The notes beneath the pieces were generated by a model. The model had not been told where the DNA came from. It was given only the letters and a program-made list of their open reading frames with translations, and made no database searches. From Prochilodus magdalenae (taxonomy: Eukaryota > Chordata > Actinopteri > Characiformes > Prochilodontidae): a stretch of 64,000 bases of DNA. A program made the translations under genes and the position numbers. Of this stretch, positions 1-12,455 are shown piece by piece. How positions within the stretch are numbered: the first letter of the stretch is position 1; each line of letters begins with the position of its first letter. Location of the stretch: positions 1 to 64,000 of the forward strand of contig JAMWET010003545.1 in the NCBI GenBank assembly GCA_024036415.1, written 5' to 3'.

Positions 1-3000
1 CTTTACAATCCTATGACAAAGCATAATCTCCTCTAAGCTCATGCGCCTTTCATAGCATCTATTCCCTCCACAAACACGTCAAGCCTTTATGCGCTTAGTA
101 CAGAGCTGTATGGCAATGGGCAACTTACCTCACGCAATACTTTTAACATGTTGGTGTGATGGGCAAACTGGGTGCCACTAACTAGCCTCAGAGACTGCTG
201 ATTCTACTCATAACACATACAGAAGAAAGATAGCTTTTTATTAAGGCTTCAAACTGCTATCAATGGGATATGAGCCTTTGGTGTTTGGAACGTTCTATTT
301 CAAATGGAAATAGATCATGTGAGCCGCCGAGAGACCGACGCATCAGTAGAACAAAAGTTAATATCGGTTAACCATATCATCCCTGTGGTTTGGAAGGGCA
401 GTAAAAGTGTCAGCATGAGGAAGCCTAGCCTCCCGCAGTTTAATGCCTGCATTAATTTAAGAGACCCTGTTAATTCAGTTTTCCAGTTCAGTCCTTAACT
501 TAAGTGTACGGAGAGCATAGGAAGCGCCTCGTCTGATGGTCCTGAATGAAAAGCTGTGCTGTGATGTGAACACCGCCATTTGACCCATCATCAATAATTT
601 GAAAGGCAACACATCATACTGAGATCAGCCTCAAGTGCCCAGACCAAAAACACATTGCTGGGCACCAGAGGGACACCAGCTCACCAGCATTGTGGATCTG
701 TCCGCAGGGTCACTAGATTTCCCAGCCGAAGACAAAATTGCACTTGCCCTATATCCTCGCCAGTGTTTGGAGGCACAAAAAGCGGCATGCAGTTCAGGCT
801 TAAACCACTGTGGGAGTCTTATCCTCTCACCCTTCTCAGCTGAAACATCCACGGGGAGATAAACAATGATGACTTAAAAAGAAGTGCTCTGACCTTGAGC
901 CACTTTAATGGTTGTTGCCGGTTCTCCCACTGGAGACCTGGGCTGAAACGGTAAACCGTTTTCTCACACCGTATCCTGCGTAAAAAAAGTCAATCCGGAG
1001 TCCAGGAGAAACACAGGGTCAACAGCAAGGAAAACTGAATCCAGCACCAGTCCTGTTCTGCTTTCACCGCCCACAAAAAAATAAATTTATCGCCGCTTTT
1101 TGAAATTCTTTATGTATGCAAGAATTTTTTTGTAGAGGAAAATCGAGACGCCAGAGGCAGTGGAATGCTTATTTACTTTTCTTGTGTGATAGCTAAAGAG
1201 ATTGAGTGGGCAAAAACTAGCCTGGTGAGAATGCATTAGCATGGTTCAACTCATCATCACAACTTGATTGCATGAGAGCTGACGACTCAACACTATATGA
1301 AAGCACGGAGGAACAAAAACAATGCTCATTTTCCTCACCACCTCTAGCTTTTCTAGCTGCAATCTAATTCAAGAGGCAAAAATCTTGATCTGCTGTCAAA
1401 GAAATTGTTAGTAATGCTTTGTGTTATTTTATGCTTAGTGTCTGTCTCACCATGTGTGGCACTTTCTAAGGTTTTCTTTAGTGAGCAGTGTCACAAGAGG
1501 AAACACATCTAAAGAATCTTTCGATGGATGGTTTATGAAACAGATTTTTTGTCCTCCAAATTAGAGATATAAGTGTAAAGGAACTAGACCTTAAAATTAA
1601 TACTTATGTCCCCAAAAATGTAAGCCTATGTTGTAGATATTTTGGTTCATCCATTTGTTGTCACTTTACATATTGTTCTTTCAAAGAACCACATTATCGA
1701 GCAGGGCATGGGTTGACGTTTCATCAACTAAGGCCAAAAATCAAATACGCAATTCCAATTTAAATGCTAACAGCTTGTGTAGATGCCAAATAATAACTGT
1801 GACAAATTTAAGTTTAGCACGGAAAAAGTCGCTAAATATGCTGGCAAATGGGAAACCAAACCTCAATGGCCACATCTTTAACAACATCCTGGACAGGTTC
1901 TGCTCTTCACATTTCAGTCCACGACAGTTTTTCCAGTGTTGGCCAACATCAAGCAGGCTTGGTGCAGTATTTTTAACTTACCTAAAGAGGCTAAAGGGAG
2001 ACTGAAAAGAGGAGCAGTTACCCATTAGCATGGTAAAAAAACACCAACTACAACCTGCTAGGTAGCAGCCATCGCTGTGTGAATTTAATTCACTGTTTGC
2101 CTGGTTGGAAGTCAGATCAATCTTAAATAAAAGTTTTCATAGTAAGTAAACAGCTTTACATATAGTTTTGTGTTGTTTCCATGCATTTAACATGCATCCC
2201 TTCTAGGCAGTACATAGAGAACCAATGTCAAAACTAATGAATAAATGCATTCTATGGCAACTTTTAAAAACATGCCAGGCTGCCGCAAAGTCTGACTGAA
2301 AAGAGTTTTCAATGCCCCAAAGAGTTGAAAGTTAAAGGAGTACTTCAAATTTAGAGCAGCCATTAAAAACAATGGGTTTTGTACCCCACTGTGCTAAGTG
2401 CACTAGTTCACCTGAAGAGAAAACGTCAACGTGGTGTTATTCATAACTTAAGGACCTCCGCGAAAGGCGCGCAAACCACTGCAATTTGTATCTAATTCAG
2501 ATTTATTAAATCCACCCAGTTGCCATTAAAGTTATAAGGCCTGCTAAGGAATTTCCATTGAATAAGTGTTATGAGAAATTGTTCAGGCTTAAAATTCTGC
2601 ATTTATTCCCTGTTGATTGATGGTGCTAGTGGGTGTGTTTCACTGCTCTTTGGGGCTTGGTGGGACATGTCACCATATCTAAATATTGCTTTCTTGGCCA
2701 TTATATTAAACACACATTCCATTGTGTAGGGCGAATACCATAAAATAAAGGCCATCAGATTTAATGAACAGAAAGTTAATTGTTTAGATTAATTGGCTAA
2801 TCAGTAAAATAGTCAATAGATTAATTGATAGATAGAAAATAGTCATTAGTCATTAGCTCTATATTAGCCGTTTAGTCATTAGCTCATCCACATAACATGT
2901 TAATTAAAGCTTTATTTCCAATTGCAAGTTTCTTTATACTGAGATGCCAAGTGGTTGTGGAACAGCATTTAAAATCTGGAATGTTTGAAAAAATAAGTAG

Positions 3001-4000
3001 ATAGAGATAAGTAACAGATGGGGAAAGCAATTTTTCAGGATGTTGCAATATTTCTAGATCACAATTCCAAATTTGAACCAAAGTCCTTTCTTTCCGTGTC
3101 TTTGCTCTTCTACCTGAAGCTAGTGTTCACAGAAACTCTCAGGTGGTTTAATTTACCTTATCAGATCATTTTGTCTCAAACAATGCCAGCTTGAGTTACA
3201 TGTTTTCATGTAAGAAGACATTTCAGATTCTACTTTCCACCCAAAACTGAATGTTGATAATTATAATTTCTTGTGACTAGATATTGTATTAGAAATTAGA
3301 AGGAAATACAAAAATAGAGCAGTGGTCTCAGAATTTTTTGGACCACACTCTATATGCAACCTGGACTCTATTTCAATTTTTAAATCAGGGGGACTTCAAG
3401 GCGACTTTACAGAGAATTCAAATGATTATTAAATCACTCCGTTAAATAACCAAAGAACAAAGCTAAATTATATTATTTTATGCTTATATGATAAAATGAA
3501 GGACATAAAAAATTATGAATGGTAATTAAGTTTTAATTAAGTGCTAAAAAATTCCTCATACCATACTTAACATACAATTGCTTGATCTGCTTTAGGAACA
3601 GGCTATGCAAATCTGACCACTCTTCCAGAAGCCATGCAGAGCATATGTCATTTTTTTGTTGAGGAATCTAACGGAGCAACAAGGTAATACACGCAATGTT
3701 TTTTTACAAAAAAGCCATTTGACATTTAGCCTGTCACTTGAAAGCACCCTACAGAGTCGAATATTACAAGACTGCAAAGTTTTTAAGGATGCAAAGTGTT
3801 GCAAAAGTGTTGATGTATGATGAAAAGACTACTACCGTACTACCAATTAAATCAATGAGTTTTTTTAGGGGACTATAAATGGGTGGTCTCATGCTGGTGG
3901 TGAGTCATTACTGTGGCTTATTACTTTTTTTGGAGTTGTCTGAAGCATATCTTGCCTCTATTACCCATATGACCTGGGTTGGAGAGAAAAGATGAGACTC
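1..4000 (+). repeat. Left arm of an 8.16-kb imperfect palindrome
   Basis: This arm is the reverse complement of 4383-8158. Anchor pairs read directly are 1 with 8158, 875 with 7311, 1290 with 6919, 2260 with 5998, 3310 with 5017 and 4000 with 4383. Most differences are single-base gains or losses rather than substitutions: 476-486 and 544-556 each carry one extra homopolymer base relative to the other arm. The arm may continue left of the window, because position 1 still pairs. It holds a THAP-like fragment at about 1740-2005 and short, interrupted ORFs that I do not recognise. It could be a real inverted duplication, a foldback-type element, or a chimeric-read artefact. Confidence 0.93.
1740..2005 (+). 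pseudogene. THAP-domain-like fragment, left arm copy
   Basis: The plus-strand frame contains HIFNNILDRFCSSHFSP, which carries the C-x2-H-F signature that ends the C2CH zinc module of THAP domains. Downstream it reads LKRLKGD, where family members have a basic LK-rich stretch before the AVPxxF box; that box is lost here. The frame is disturbed compared with the other arm. THAP modules occur in host DNA-binding proteins and in transposases of P-element, Kolobok and some Harbinger-related elements. I infer transposon origin only from the repeat context. No DDE or RNase H domain was recognised nearby, so the source family is unknown. Confidence 0.5.
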
Positions 4001-4382
4001 TTTTTCTGTCTGAGACTAGCTTTGAAAATACGGGAGATGCTCTGTATTTGTGCACGTTTTGCTTTCTCATTGCCACAAACTACATACGTCTTATAGCAGT
4101 GTATAACGACCGTAGATGTTTCTTTATGATATTGCTTTATTTTGCGTTTCACCTGTATCTGGGCATAAGACATGATTAATATCGACCCTGGGAGAAGGGA
4201 AATGGGAGATAAGGCAAAATGACATATTTAGGCCCCTTTAATGATAAACATGAGTCTTTGTGGTTAATACAGATGAAGAGTGGCACCAGACTTCAAGAGC
4301 CTGTGGTTGGTTTAAGCTGGGTTTATGCCTTAACCTGTACAACATTTATTTGGCATTCGTAAAGAATACCCTCAGTCCTGCT
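4001..4382. other. Single-copy loop of the palindrome
   Basis: This spacer between the two arms has no inverted partner, apart from weak residual pairing near 4005-4015 and 4366-4378. Short ORFs cross it in both directions, but none has a recognisable domain or supported start. No SMRT-adapter-like sequence was seen in it. I see no transposon terminus or gene here. Confidence 0.7.
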
Positions 4383-7300
4383 GAGTCTCATCTTTTCTCT
4401 CCAACCCAGGTCCATATGGGTAATAGAGCAAGATATTGCTTCAGACAACTCCAAAAAAGTAATAAGCCACAGTATGACTACCACCAGCATAGACCATTTA
4501 TAGTCCTCTAAAAAACTCATTTGATTTAAATTGGTAGTACGGTAGTAGTTTTTCATCATCATCAACTTTGCACACTTTGCACTCCTTAAAAACTTTGCAG
4601 CTTGTATATTCGCTCTGTAGGGTGCTTTCAAGTGACAGGAAAATGTCAAATGGCTTTTTTGTAAAACATTGCGTGTATTTACCTTGTGCTCCGTTAGATT
4701 CCTCCAAAAAAATGACATATGGCTCTGCAGTGCTTCTGGAAGGTGTCAGATTTGCATAGCCTGTTCCTAAAGCAGATCAAGCAATTGTATATTTTTAGCA
4801 CTTAATTAAACTTAATTACCATTCATATTTTTATGTCCTTCATTTTATCATATAGCATAAAATAATATAATTTAGCTTTCTTTTGTTATTTAATGGAGTA
4901 TTTATAATCATTTGAATTCTCTGTAAAGTGCCTTGAAGTCCCCCTATTTAAAAATGAAATAGAGTCAGGTGCATATAGAGTGTGGTCCAAAAATTCTGAG
5001 ACCACTGCTCTATTTTGTATTTCCTTCTAATTTCTAATACAATATCTATTCACAAGAAATTATATTATCAACATTCAGTTTGGGTGGAAAGTAGAATCTG
5101 AAATGTTTCTTTAATGAAAACATGTACTCAAGCTGGCATGTTTGAGCAAAATGATCTGATAAGTAAATTAAACCCACCTGAGAGTTCTGTGAACACTAGC
5201 TTCAGTAGAAGAGCCAAGACACGGAAAGAAAGACTTTGGTTCAAATTTGAATTGTGATCTAGAAATATTGCAACATCCTGAAAATTGCTTTCCCCATCTG
5301 TTACTTATCTCTATCTACTTATTTCAAACATTCCAGATTTTAAATGCTGTCACACCACTTGGCATCTCAGTATAAAGAAACTTGCATTGGAAAAAGCTTT
5401 AATTACATGATGTGGATGAGCTAATGACTAATGGCTATATAGAGCTAATGACTAATGACTATTTTCTATCAATTAATCTATTGACTATTTTACTGATTAG
5501 CCAATTAATCTAAACAATTAACTTTCTGTAATAAATCTGATGGCCTTTATTTATGGTATTCCCTACACAATGGAATGTGTTTAATATAATGGCAGAAATG
5601 CAATAATTAGATATGGGACATGTCCCACCAAGCCCAAAGAGCATGAACACACCCACTAGCACCATCAATCAACAGGGAATAAATGCAGATTTTAGCCTGA
5701 ACAATTTCTCATACACTTATTCAATGGAAATTCCTTAGCAGGCTTATAACTTTATGGCTAATGGGGATTTAATAAATATGAATAGATAACATTGCAGTGG
5801 TTTTGCGTTTTCGGGAGGTCCTTAGTTATGAATAACACCTGTGAGTTTTCTCTTCAGGTACTAGTGCACTTAGCACAGTGTACAAACCATTGTTTTTATG
5901 CTGCTCTAATTTGAAGTACTCCTTTAACTTTCAACTCTTTGGGGCATTGAAAACTCTTTTCAGTCAGACTTTGCGGCAGCTGGCATGTTTTTAAAAGTTG
6001 CCATAGAATGCATTTATTCATTGTTTTTACATTGTTCTCTTATGTCTGCCTAGAAGGTATGCATGTTAAAATGCATGAAACAACACAAACTAAATTAAAG
6101 CTGTTACTTACTATGAAAACTTTTATTTAAGATGATCTGACTTCAACCAGCAAACAGTGAATAAATTCACACAGCATGGCTGCTACCTACAGGTTGTAGT
6201 TGGTGTTGCCATGCTAATGGGAGAACTGCTCCTCTTTTCAGTCTCTTTAGCCTCTTTAGTGTAAAATACTGCACCAAGCCTGCTTGATGTTGGCCAACAC
6301 TGGAAAAACTGTCTGGACTGAAATGTGAAGAGCAGAACCTGTCCAGGATGTTGTTAAAGATGTGGCCATTGAGGTTGGTTTCCCATTTGCCAGCATATTT
6401 AGCGACTTTTCCGTGCAAACTTAAATGTGTCACAGTTATATTTGGCATCTACACAAGCTGTAGCATTTAAATTGGAATTGAGTATTTGATTTTGGCCTTG
6501 TTGATGAACGTCAACCATGCCCTGCTGATAATGTGGTTCTTTGAAAGAAATATGTAAAGTGACAACAAATATGAACCAAATATCTAAACATAGGCTATAC
6601 ATTTTGGGGACATAAGTATTAATTTTAGGTCTAGTTCTTTACACTTATAGCTCTAATTTGGAGACAAAAAAATCTGTTTCATAAACCATCCATCGAAAGA
6701 TTCTTTAGATGTGTTTCCTCTGTGACACTGCTCTAAAGAAACCCTTAGAAAGTGCCACACATGGTGAGACAGACACTAAGCAAAAATAACAAAGCAATTA
6801 CTAACATTTCTTTGACAGCAGATCAAGATTTTTGCCTCTTGAATTAGATGCAGCTAGAAAGGCTAGAGGTGGTGAGGAAAATGAGCATTGTTTTGTTCCT
6901 CCGTGCTTTCATATAGTGTTGAGTCGTCAGCTCTCATGCAATCAAGTTGTGATGATGAGTTGAACCATGCTAATTGCATTCTCCCAGGCTAGTTTTGCCA
7001 ACTCAATCTCTTTAGCTATCACACAAGAAATGTAATAAGCATTCCACTGCCTCTGCGTCTCGATTTCCTCTACAAAAAATTCTTGCATACATAAATGATT
7101 CAAAAAGCGGCGATAAAGTTATTTTTTGTGGGGGTGAAAGCAGAACAGGACTGTGCTGGATTCGTTTCCTTGCTGTTGACCTGTGTTTCTGCGCCGTATT
7201 GACTTTTTTACGCAGATACTGTGTGAGAAAACGGTTTTACGTTTCAGCCAGGTCTCCAGTGGGATGCCCGCAACAACCATTCAAGTGGCTCAAGGTCAGA

Positions 7301-8158
7301 GCACTTCTTTAAGTCATCATTGTTTATCTCCCCGTGGATGTTTCAGCTGAGAAGGGTGAGAGGATAAGACCTCCCACAGTGGTTAAGCCTGAACTGCATG
7401 CAGCTTTTTGTGCTCCAACACTGGCGAGGATATAGGGGCAAGTGCATTTGTCTTCTGCTGAAAGCTAGTGACCCTGCGGACAGATCCACAAGGCTGGTTG
7501 AGCTGGTGTCTCTGGTGCAGCAATGTGTTCTGGGCACTTGTAGCTGATCTCAGTATGATGTGTTGCCTTTCAAATATTGATGATGGTGTCAACTGGCTGT
7601 GTTCACATCACAGCACAGCTTTCATTCAGGACCATCAGACGAGGAGCTTCCTATGCTCTCGTAACTTAAGTTAAGGACTGAACTGGAAACTGAATTACAG
7701 GGTCTCTTAATGAAGCAGGCAGTAACTGCGGAGGCTAGGCATTCCTCATGCTGACACTTTTACTGCCTTCCAAACCACAGGGATGATATGTTAACCGATA
7801 ATACTTTTTGTCTACTGATGCTCGGTCTCGCGAGCTCAATGATCTATTTCCATTTGAAATAGAACCGTTCCAAACACCAAAGCTCATAATCCCATTGATA
7901 GCAGTTTGAAGCCTTAATAAAGCTATCTTTTTCCTTCTGTATGTGTTATGATGTTAGAATCAGCAGTCTGAGGCTTGTGCGCACCCAGTTTGCCCATTCA
8001 CCACACCTGTTAAAAGTATTGCTTGAGGTGAAGTGCACATTGCCATACAGCTCCTGTACTAAGCGATAAAGGCTTGACAGTGTTTTGTGGCTGGTAATAG
8101 ATGCTATGAAAGGCTGCATGAGCTTCAGAGGAGATTATGCTGTCATAGGATTGTAAAG
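4383..8158 (-). repeat. Right arm of the 8.16-kb palindrome
   Basis: Reverse complement of 1-4000, but 224 bp shorter. The shortfall is spread over the whole arm: the anchor intervals are 848, 392, 921, 981 and 634 bp here against 875, 415, 970, 1050 and 690 bp in the left arm. Its THAP-like reading frame stays open longer than in the left arm, so this arm looks like the better-quality copy. The end at 8158 is defined only because the window begins at the partner base. No target-site duplication can therefore be assessed. Confidence 0.93.
6170..6490 (-). pseudogene. THAP-domain-like fragment, right arm copy
   Basis: A 93-codon minus-strand frame (6448 to 6170) reads KWETNLN at residues 21-27, C39-S-S-H42-F, then SPDSF, then a basic LKRLKRLKRG followed by AVLPL at residues 74-78. 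In the THAP family the order is tryptophan, C-x2-H, an aromatic after HF, then a basic stretch and an AVPxxF box, and this fragment follows that order. The first C-x2-4-C pair is not clearly present; it may lie in the adjoining frame around 6480, where CVDAKYNC is readable. That suggests a frameshift. The fragment mirrors 1740-2005. Whether it is a transposase, a host gene or an error-broken intact gene cannot be settled here. Confidence 0.55.
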
Positions 8159-9118
8159 AAAAGAATAAAAAATAATTGATTAAAAACAATTCTACCACAT
8201 CATTTAAGCTATATCAAAAAAAGGACAAGAACAAAAGCAGTACACCTTCGTTTAGCTCATGCTACTCCATTGTCTCTATGTTTTATATTGATCAGTTTCT
8301 GTAATGATAGCGCACAGCGACCCAAATCGATCTCAAGAACTGCTTTATATTTCAACCATTTACAGGCTTTTAGATCTGCTTTTTTTACCCATATCTAAAA
8401 GCTGGTTTTGGGTTGCTCTATGTCATATTATCGCTTATGGTGAACCGGTAACAAAGACAAATTACCTCTGAAGTTGTAGACTTATACCACTGTTTCTCAC
8501 AGGAGAGGGTCTTTTTATAGATGGGCAGGATAAGAGACTACTGTGAGTAAAAGATCTAGAATTGGACTAACTCTACCAAACTTTAAAATGTACGTAGGGG
8601 TTCTGGACGACATGCTGGGTAAAATAATACAGAGGGCCCAATGTAGAGCTATGAAAAAGTGCAGCCCAAAATATGCCTTGATGTGGCCACAATATGCACT
8701 CGCAATCCATCTGAAAAGAGTGCTGACTTTAATAGAGCTGTAGATAATAAACTGTGCATAGGACTGCCTGCTAATTATGCTATGCTTGTGAGGCACAGGC
8801 TTGAAAAACTGCAGTGAAATTGTAGAGGCACCAACAAGCTTAAAACAAGCTGAAAAATGTAAGGCTCAGTGGCATATTAAATTCTTTCGCCCCAAGATAT
8901 TGTCTAATATTTTATATTACATATTATACGTCCATAGCATGCAACAGTGTGGGGATCCATGGATAAGTAAGTAGAGGATGAAGTGATCTCTAAAAGGCAA
9001 AGTGTTGAAGGGGAAGCATCAAGCTTTTTAAGCAAGAATAGTGTATTATTTCTTTGTTTGGTTGTTCAGGATTTTCTTTTGGTTGTTTGTTTTTCCTGTA
9101 CAATTTGAGAGTAAAAAA
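8159..9118. other. No recognised feature
   Basis: AT-rich sequence with short ORFs on both strands (8515-8796 minus, 8543-8743 plus) that overlap each other and show no recognisable motif. I see no gene, RNA or repeat that I can name. Confidence 0.6.
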
Positions 9119-10140
9119 GGAAAGATGCAAAAGTTTGGACCTGGCAAGTTTTGAGCCTTTGTCTCAGACTTGAATAAGCCTTGTAGGGCTGGTTCATAAT
9201 CATCATTGAGAAAGGGCAGGTGATGAAAATTTCAAAGCTTTCTAAATACTCTGACTCTTCAAACCCGGCCTTAAGAATCAGCAGCCATGGTGCTCCTCTG
9301 CACAGCTTTGAAAGTTTGAAAATTAAAATAACTGATGCACCACAAAAAGGAAAAGCCTATAAAAAGACAGCAACGTGTTTCACTTTCTCAGTCTGTAATG
9401 GTAGTTTACAGGTGGGTGTCAAGTTGAGTTCTGGAGGACCAAGAAAACCTTTACTAAGAACTGCTCCTAGGATTGGTAGAAAAGCAAATAATAACCCTCA
9501 TTTGTCAGCAAAAGACCTTCAGGAAGATTTAGCAGACTCTGAAGTAGTGGTGCACTGTTGTGCATTTGAGTTTCATTGAAGAATCATCAGAAGGAATGAG
9601 TTCTTTTAAGTTCGCCAAGGAACATGTAAACAAGCCTGTGAACTGATGAAGTTACGAAACAACTTTCTGATTGCAATGAGAAAAGGTATGTTTGAAGAAG
9701 AATGGTTCAGAGTTTCATGAAAACCATACTTCTCCAGCTGTTACACATGGGGACAGGTTGATCGTGCTTTGGGCCTGTGTTGCAGCCAGTGGCATGGGAA
9801 ACATGGTAGAGGGAAGAATGGATTAAATTAAATACCAACAAATTCTGAGAACTGCTCAAAATCTGAAAATCTTAATAGACTACCCAAGAGATGCAAGCTG
9901 AAGGTTTTGCCATGCCCCTCACAGCATTCCAATCTAAACAAAATCAGCAAGCATATAGACCTCTAAAAGCACTGCTTACAAGACAGCCCAAGAACCTCTA
10001 GAAGACCTTAAACTAGAAGATGGAAAATCACCCAAAGAAGAATGAAAAGGCTCTTAGTGGTCTACAAAAACCATTTGCAAGTTGTGATACTTACCAATCC
10101 GGGTCATGTGTTGACCATATAAATGTCATCTCACTCTGTA
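9119..10140 (+). pseudogene. Degraded Tc1/mariner transposase (family A)
   Basis: A plus-strand frame at 9220-9579 includes SGGPRKPLLRT, matching the GRPRK-type linker motif between the two helix-turn-helix halves of Tc1 transposases. It is followed by NNPHLSAKDLQEDLADS, a second-HTH-like stretch. Near 9760-9830 the sequence reads V-AASGMGNMVEGRMD, like the VWG-SASG-GK--G motif in the catalytic core. Near 10080 TTTGCAAGTTGTGATACTTACC resembles the transposase tail of a common teleost Tc1 family. Stop codons and frameshifts break the frame throughout. The terminal inverted repeats are not cleanly visible; AAAGTTTGGACC near 9130 may be one end. Confidence 0.75.
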
Positions 10141-11499
10141 TGCCTATTTACAGTAACATACAAATATAATTGGATTGGGGGGTCTGAGATTCAAAATAGT
10201 TCTGGCAAATACTCTTTCAGCACATGTTTGAGGCCTGAGCCTACTTCTAGCTGTTATGCCTGCTTCCCTTGTTAGAAAAAGACTCTCAACAACATGCCTT
10301 TGGGACACTGCAGCTAATTTACGCCTGTTTTTAAGAGGCGGAGAAAATTCCACCCAAAACTGGCCCCTGAAACCTGAATAAATTGATTGAATATATACAA
10401 TCAGCTGCACATCCAATATCTCCAACATTTTGTGTGACCATCCCTCAAATGCATATGCATGAGTGAGAGAAGCACATTCTAGATTTTTCACATACATGCT
10501 AAGTTTGCTGCGTGTTTAAGCTCCTAAAACGGTTTTGTATACAGCATACAGGCAGAATGAGCACTACGTGTCTGAAACAAGTGGAAAAGGCTCTGGAAAA
10601 GAACATGACCCGGATTTGTACCCTGCTGCTGGGACTCCTGCCGTCCCCAGCTATGTGTGCTCTGAGATTGGAAGTAATTGCAGCTTCAGCTGGAGAAAAA
10701 GACAGTAGTTTTGTACAAATAGCTGTTATTTTTGAGAACCTGTAATGTAATGTGTCAAACATATGACATCCATGTGTCTTGAACACCAAGGACTTCTGGC
10801 AGCATGCTTATTTTAAAACCTAGAAACATGTAAACTCTGGAATCTCACACACATTGGGATGGAAAATGAGTGGTTTTAGAGTGGGTTTGAACGTGCTGGT
10901 TACCCATGTTAGCAATAGCTTATGAATAGTGTCCTTCTGTATAATATTAACTACAGTATGCAGTGCAGTCTGTAAGCAATTATGTCACAGTTGTGATTGT
11001 TTAATCTCTGTACTGTGGTACAGAGCTGATGCTTCCTGAAAGAGGGGAAATGCCTAAAGCAGTAGCTAGCTGGCTATATTTTCAGAATGATCATGCAAGT
11101 ACAGGTGACTGATGTTGACCTACTGCAGCCTTCAAGTCGGGCTGCATTTTAAGATGTTAGCCAAATTGCAAGCTTCCGAGAAATTTCTTACCTGTTTAGT
11201 CCTTATGACTGTAGTAAAGTGTATATTAGACAATTACAGCAAAGCTAGTGGAGACACAAATTTATGAAACATATATAAGTGTAGACCATACAACAACATT
11301 AGTGAGAGGTCACACTTCGTCTGATGATAACTGCATTCATATACAAAAAGTTCCCAATTTAAAACGATGATCTGGGAAAAAAAACAGTAAAGAAACTTTT
11401 AATCATTCATTCTTTAAAAGATCATTTGTTCATTCAAGTTCATTATTTAAAAGTTCATTAACTACAACTCATAATCATTTTTTACGTTTAATCATTCTT
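10141..11499. other. No recognised feature
   Basis: A 117-codon minus-strand ORF (10497-10144) and shorter ORFs around 10500-10790 have no recognisable motif and no splice context that I trust. The rest is AT-rich non-coding DNA. Some of it may be old, unnameable repeat. Confidence 0.5.
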
Positions 11500-11600
11500 T
11501 AGGGAAAAAAGTGGTTCTTCTATAGCCTCCAAAAAACGCTTTTGGGCACCTTTATTTCTAAGAGTGTTGGAAGAGTGTTCTAAGAGTGTTAAATATTTCT
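11500..11600. repeat. Fragment of a dispersed teleost repeat ('TTTTGGGCACCTTTATTT...AAGAGTGT' type)
   Basis: The segment GGGCACCTTTATTTCTAAGAGTGT, preceded by a GGTTCTTC...CCAAAAAACGC stretch, resembles a common fish interspersed repeat with 'ggcacctttatttttaagagtgt' at one end. The element class is not clear from this piece. AAGAGTGTT is repeated three times just downstream (about 11560-11590). Confidence 0.4.
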
Positions 11601-11834
11601 TCCAGTTAACAATATATAAGATTTGAGTGTTTTGTGATATTTTTTTTATTGTTTATTTCTTAAACTAGGAAACAGAATCTCTTTTACAAGAGTGTTCTGG
11701 CATGGCCTAGATCAGCAGCAACATGTAACATTTAGTTCTGTCATTGGGGCGAAAAAAAGAAAAAGATCATCAAACCCTAAAATAATTTAAAACAGTTTTG
11801 CTTCTTCTTTCACTAGTTAAACAATACCTTTAAA

Positions 11835-12455
11835 ACTAGGTACTAGGTAACTAAACATGTGTTTACACAGGCAGCTAACTAGGTAGTTTCTACATAGGCA
11901 GTTGTCTAAGTATGCATCTAAGGAGGCACATATGTATTAGACAGTTGTCTAAGTAGGCATCTATATAAGCATGTGTCTACACAGGCAGCAAACTAGGCAG
12001 ATGTCTACATAGGCAGCTGTTTTAGTTGGCATCTAACTAAGCATGTGTTTACACAGACAGATGTCTTAGTTATCATTTAGCTATGCATGCGTCTACATAG
12101 GCAGCTGTATTAGTTTGCATCTAAGAAGTCATGTGTGTACATAGGTAGCTGTCTTAGTAGGCATCTAAATGAATAGGTCTCTTCACAGGCAGTTAACTAG
12201 GCATGTGTCTACATAGGCAGCTGTCTAAGTAGTCATCTAACAAGTCAAGCATCTACACACGCAGCTGTCTAGGTAGTCATCTAACTAGGCATGTGTCTAC
12301 ATAGGCAGCTCTCTAAGTAGTGATCTAACTCGACATGTGTCTACATAGGCAGCTATTTAAGTAATTATCTAACAAGGCAAGTATCTACATTGGCAGCTGT
12401 CTAAGTTGTCATCTAACTAGGTACATGTCTACATAGGCAGCTGTCTAACAGTCAT
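11835..12455. repeat. 44-bp minisatellite, about 14 diverged copies
   Basis: Consecutive units approximate CTAACTAGGCATGTGTCTAC followed by ATAGGCAGCTGTCTAAGTAGTCAT, 44 bp in all. Each 44-mer is itself two related 22-mers; GGCA(T/G)(G/C)TGTCTA recurs twice per unit, so the array appears to have grown from a dimer of an older 22-bp repeat. Units on the right (12190-12455) are more alike than those on the left, suggesting more recent turnover there. There is no ORF and no known function. Confidence 0.9.

Noticed and set aside
1..8158. Palindrome as a single foldback transposon
   Set aside because: Not accepted as the main call because the left terminus is outside the window, no target duplication can be tested, and the indel-dominated divergence suggests an artefact at least as strongly.
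11835..12455. CRISPR-like array of regularly spaced repeats
   Set aside because: There are no unique spacers between conserved repeats; the whole 44-bp unit repeats, and the context is vertebrate.
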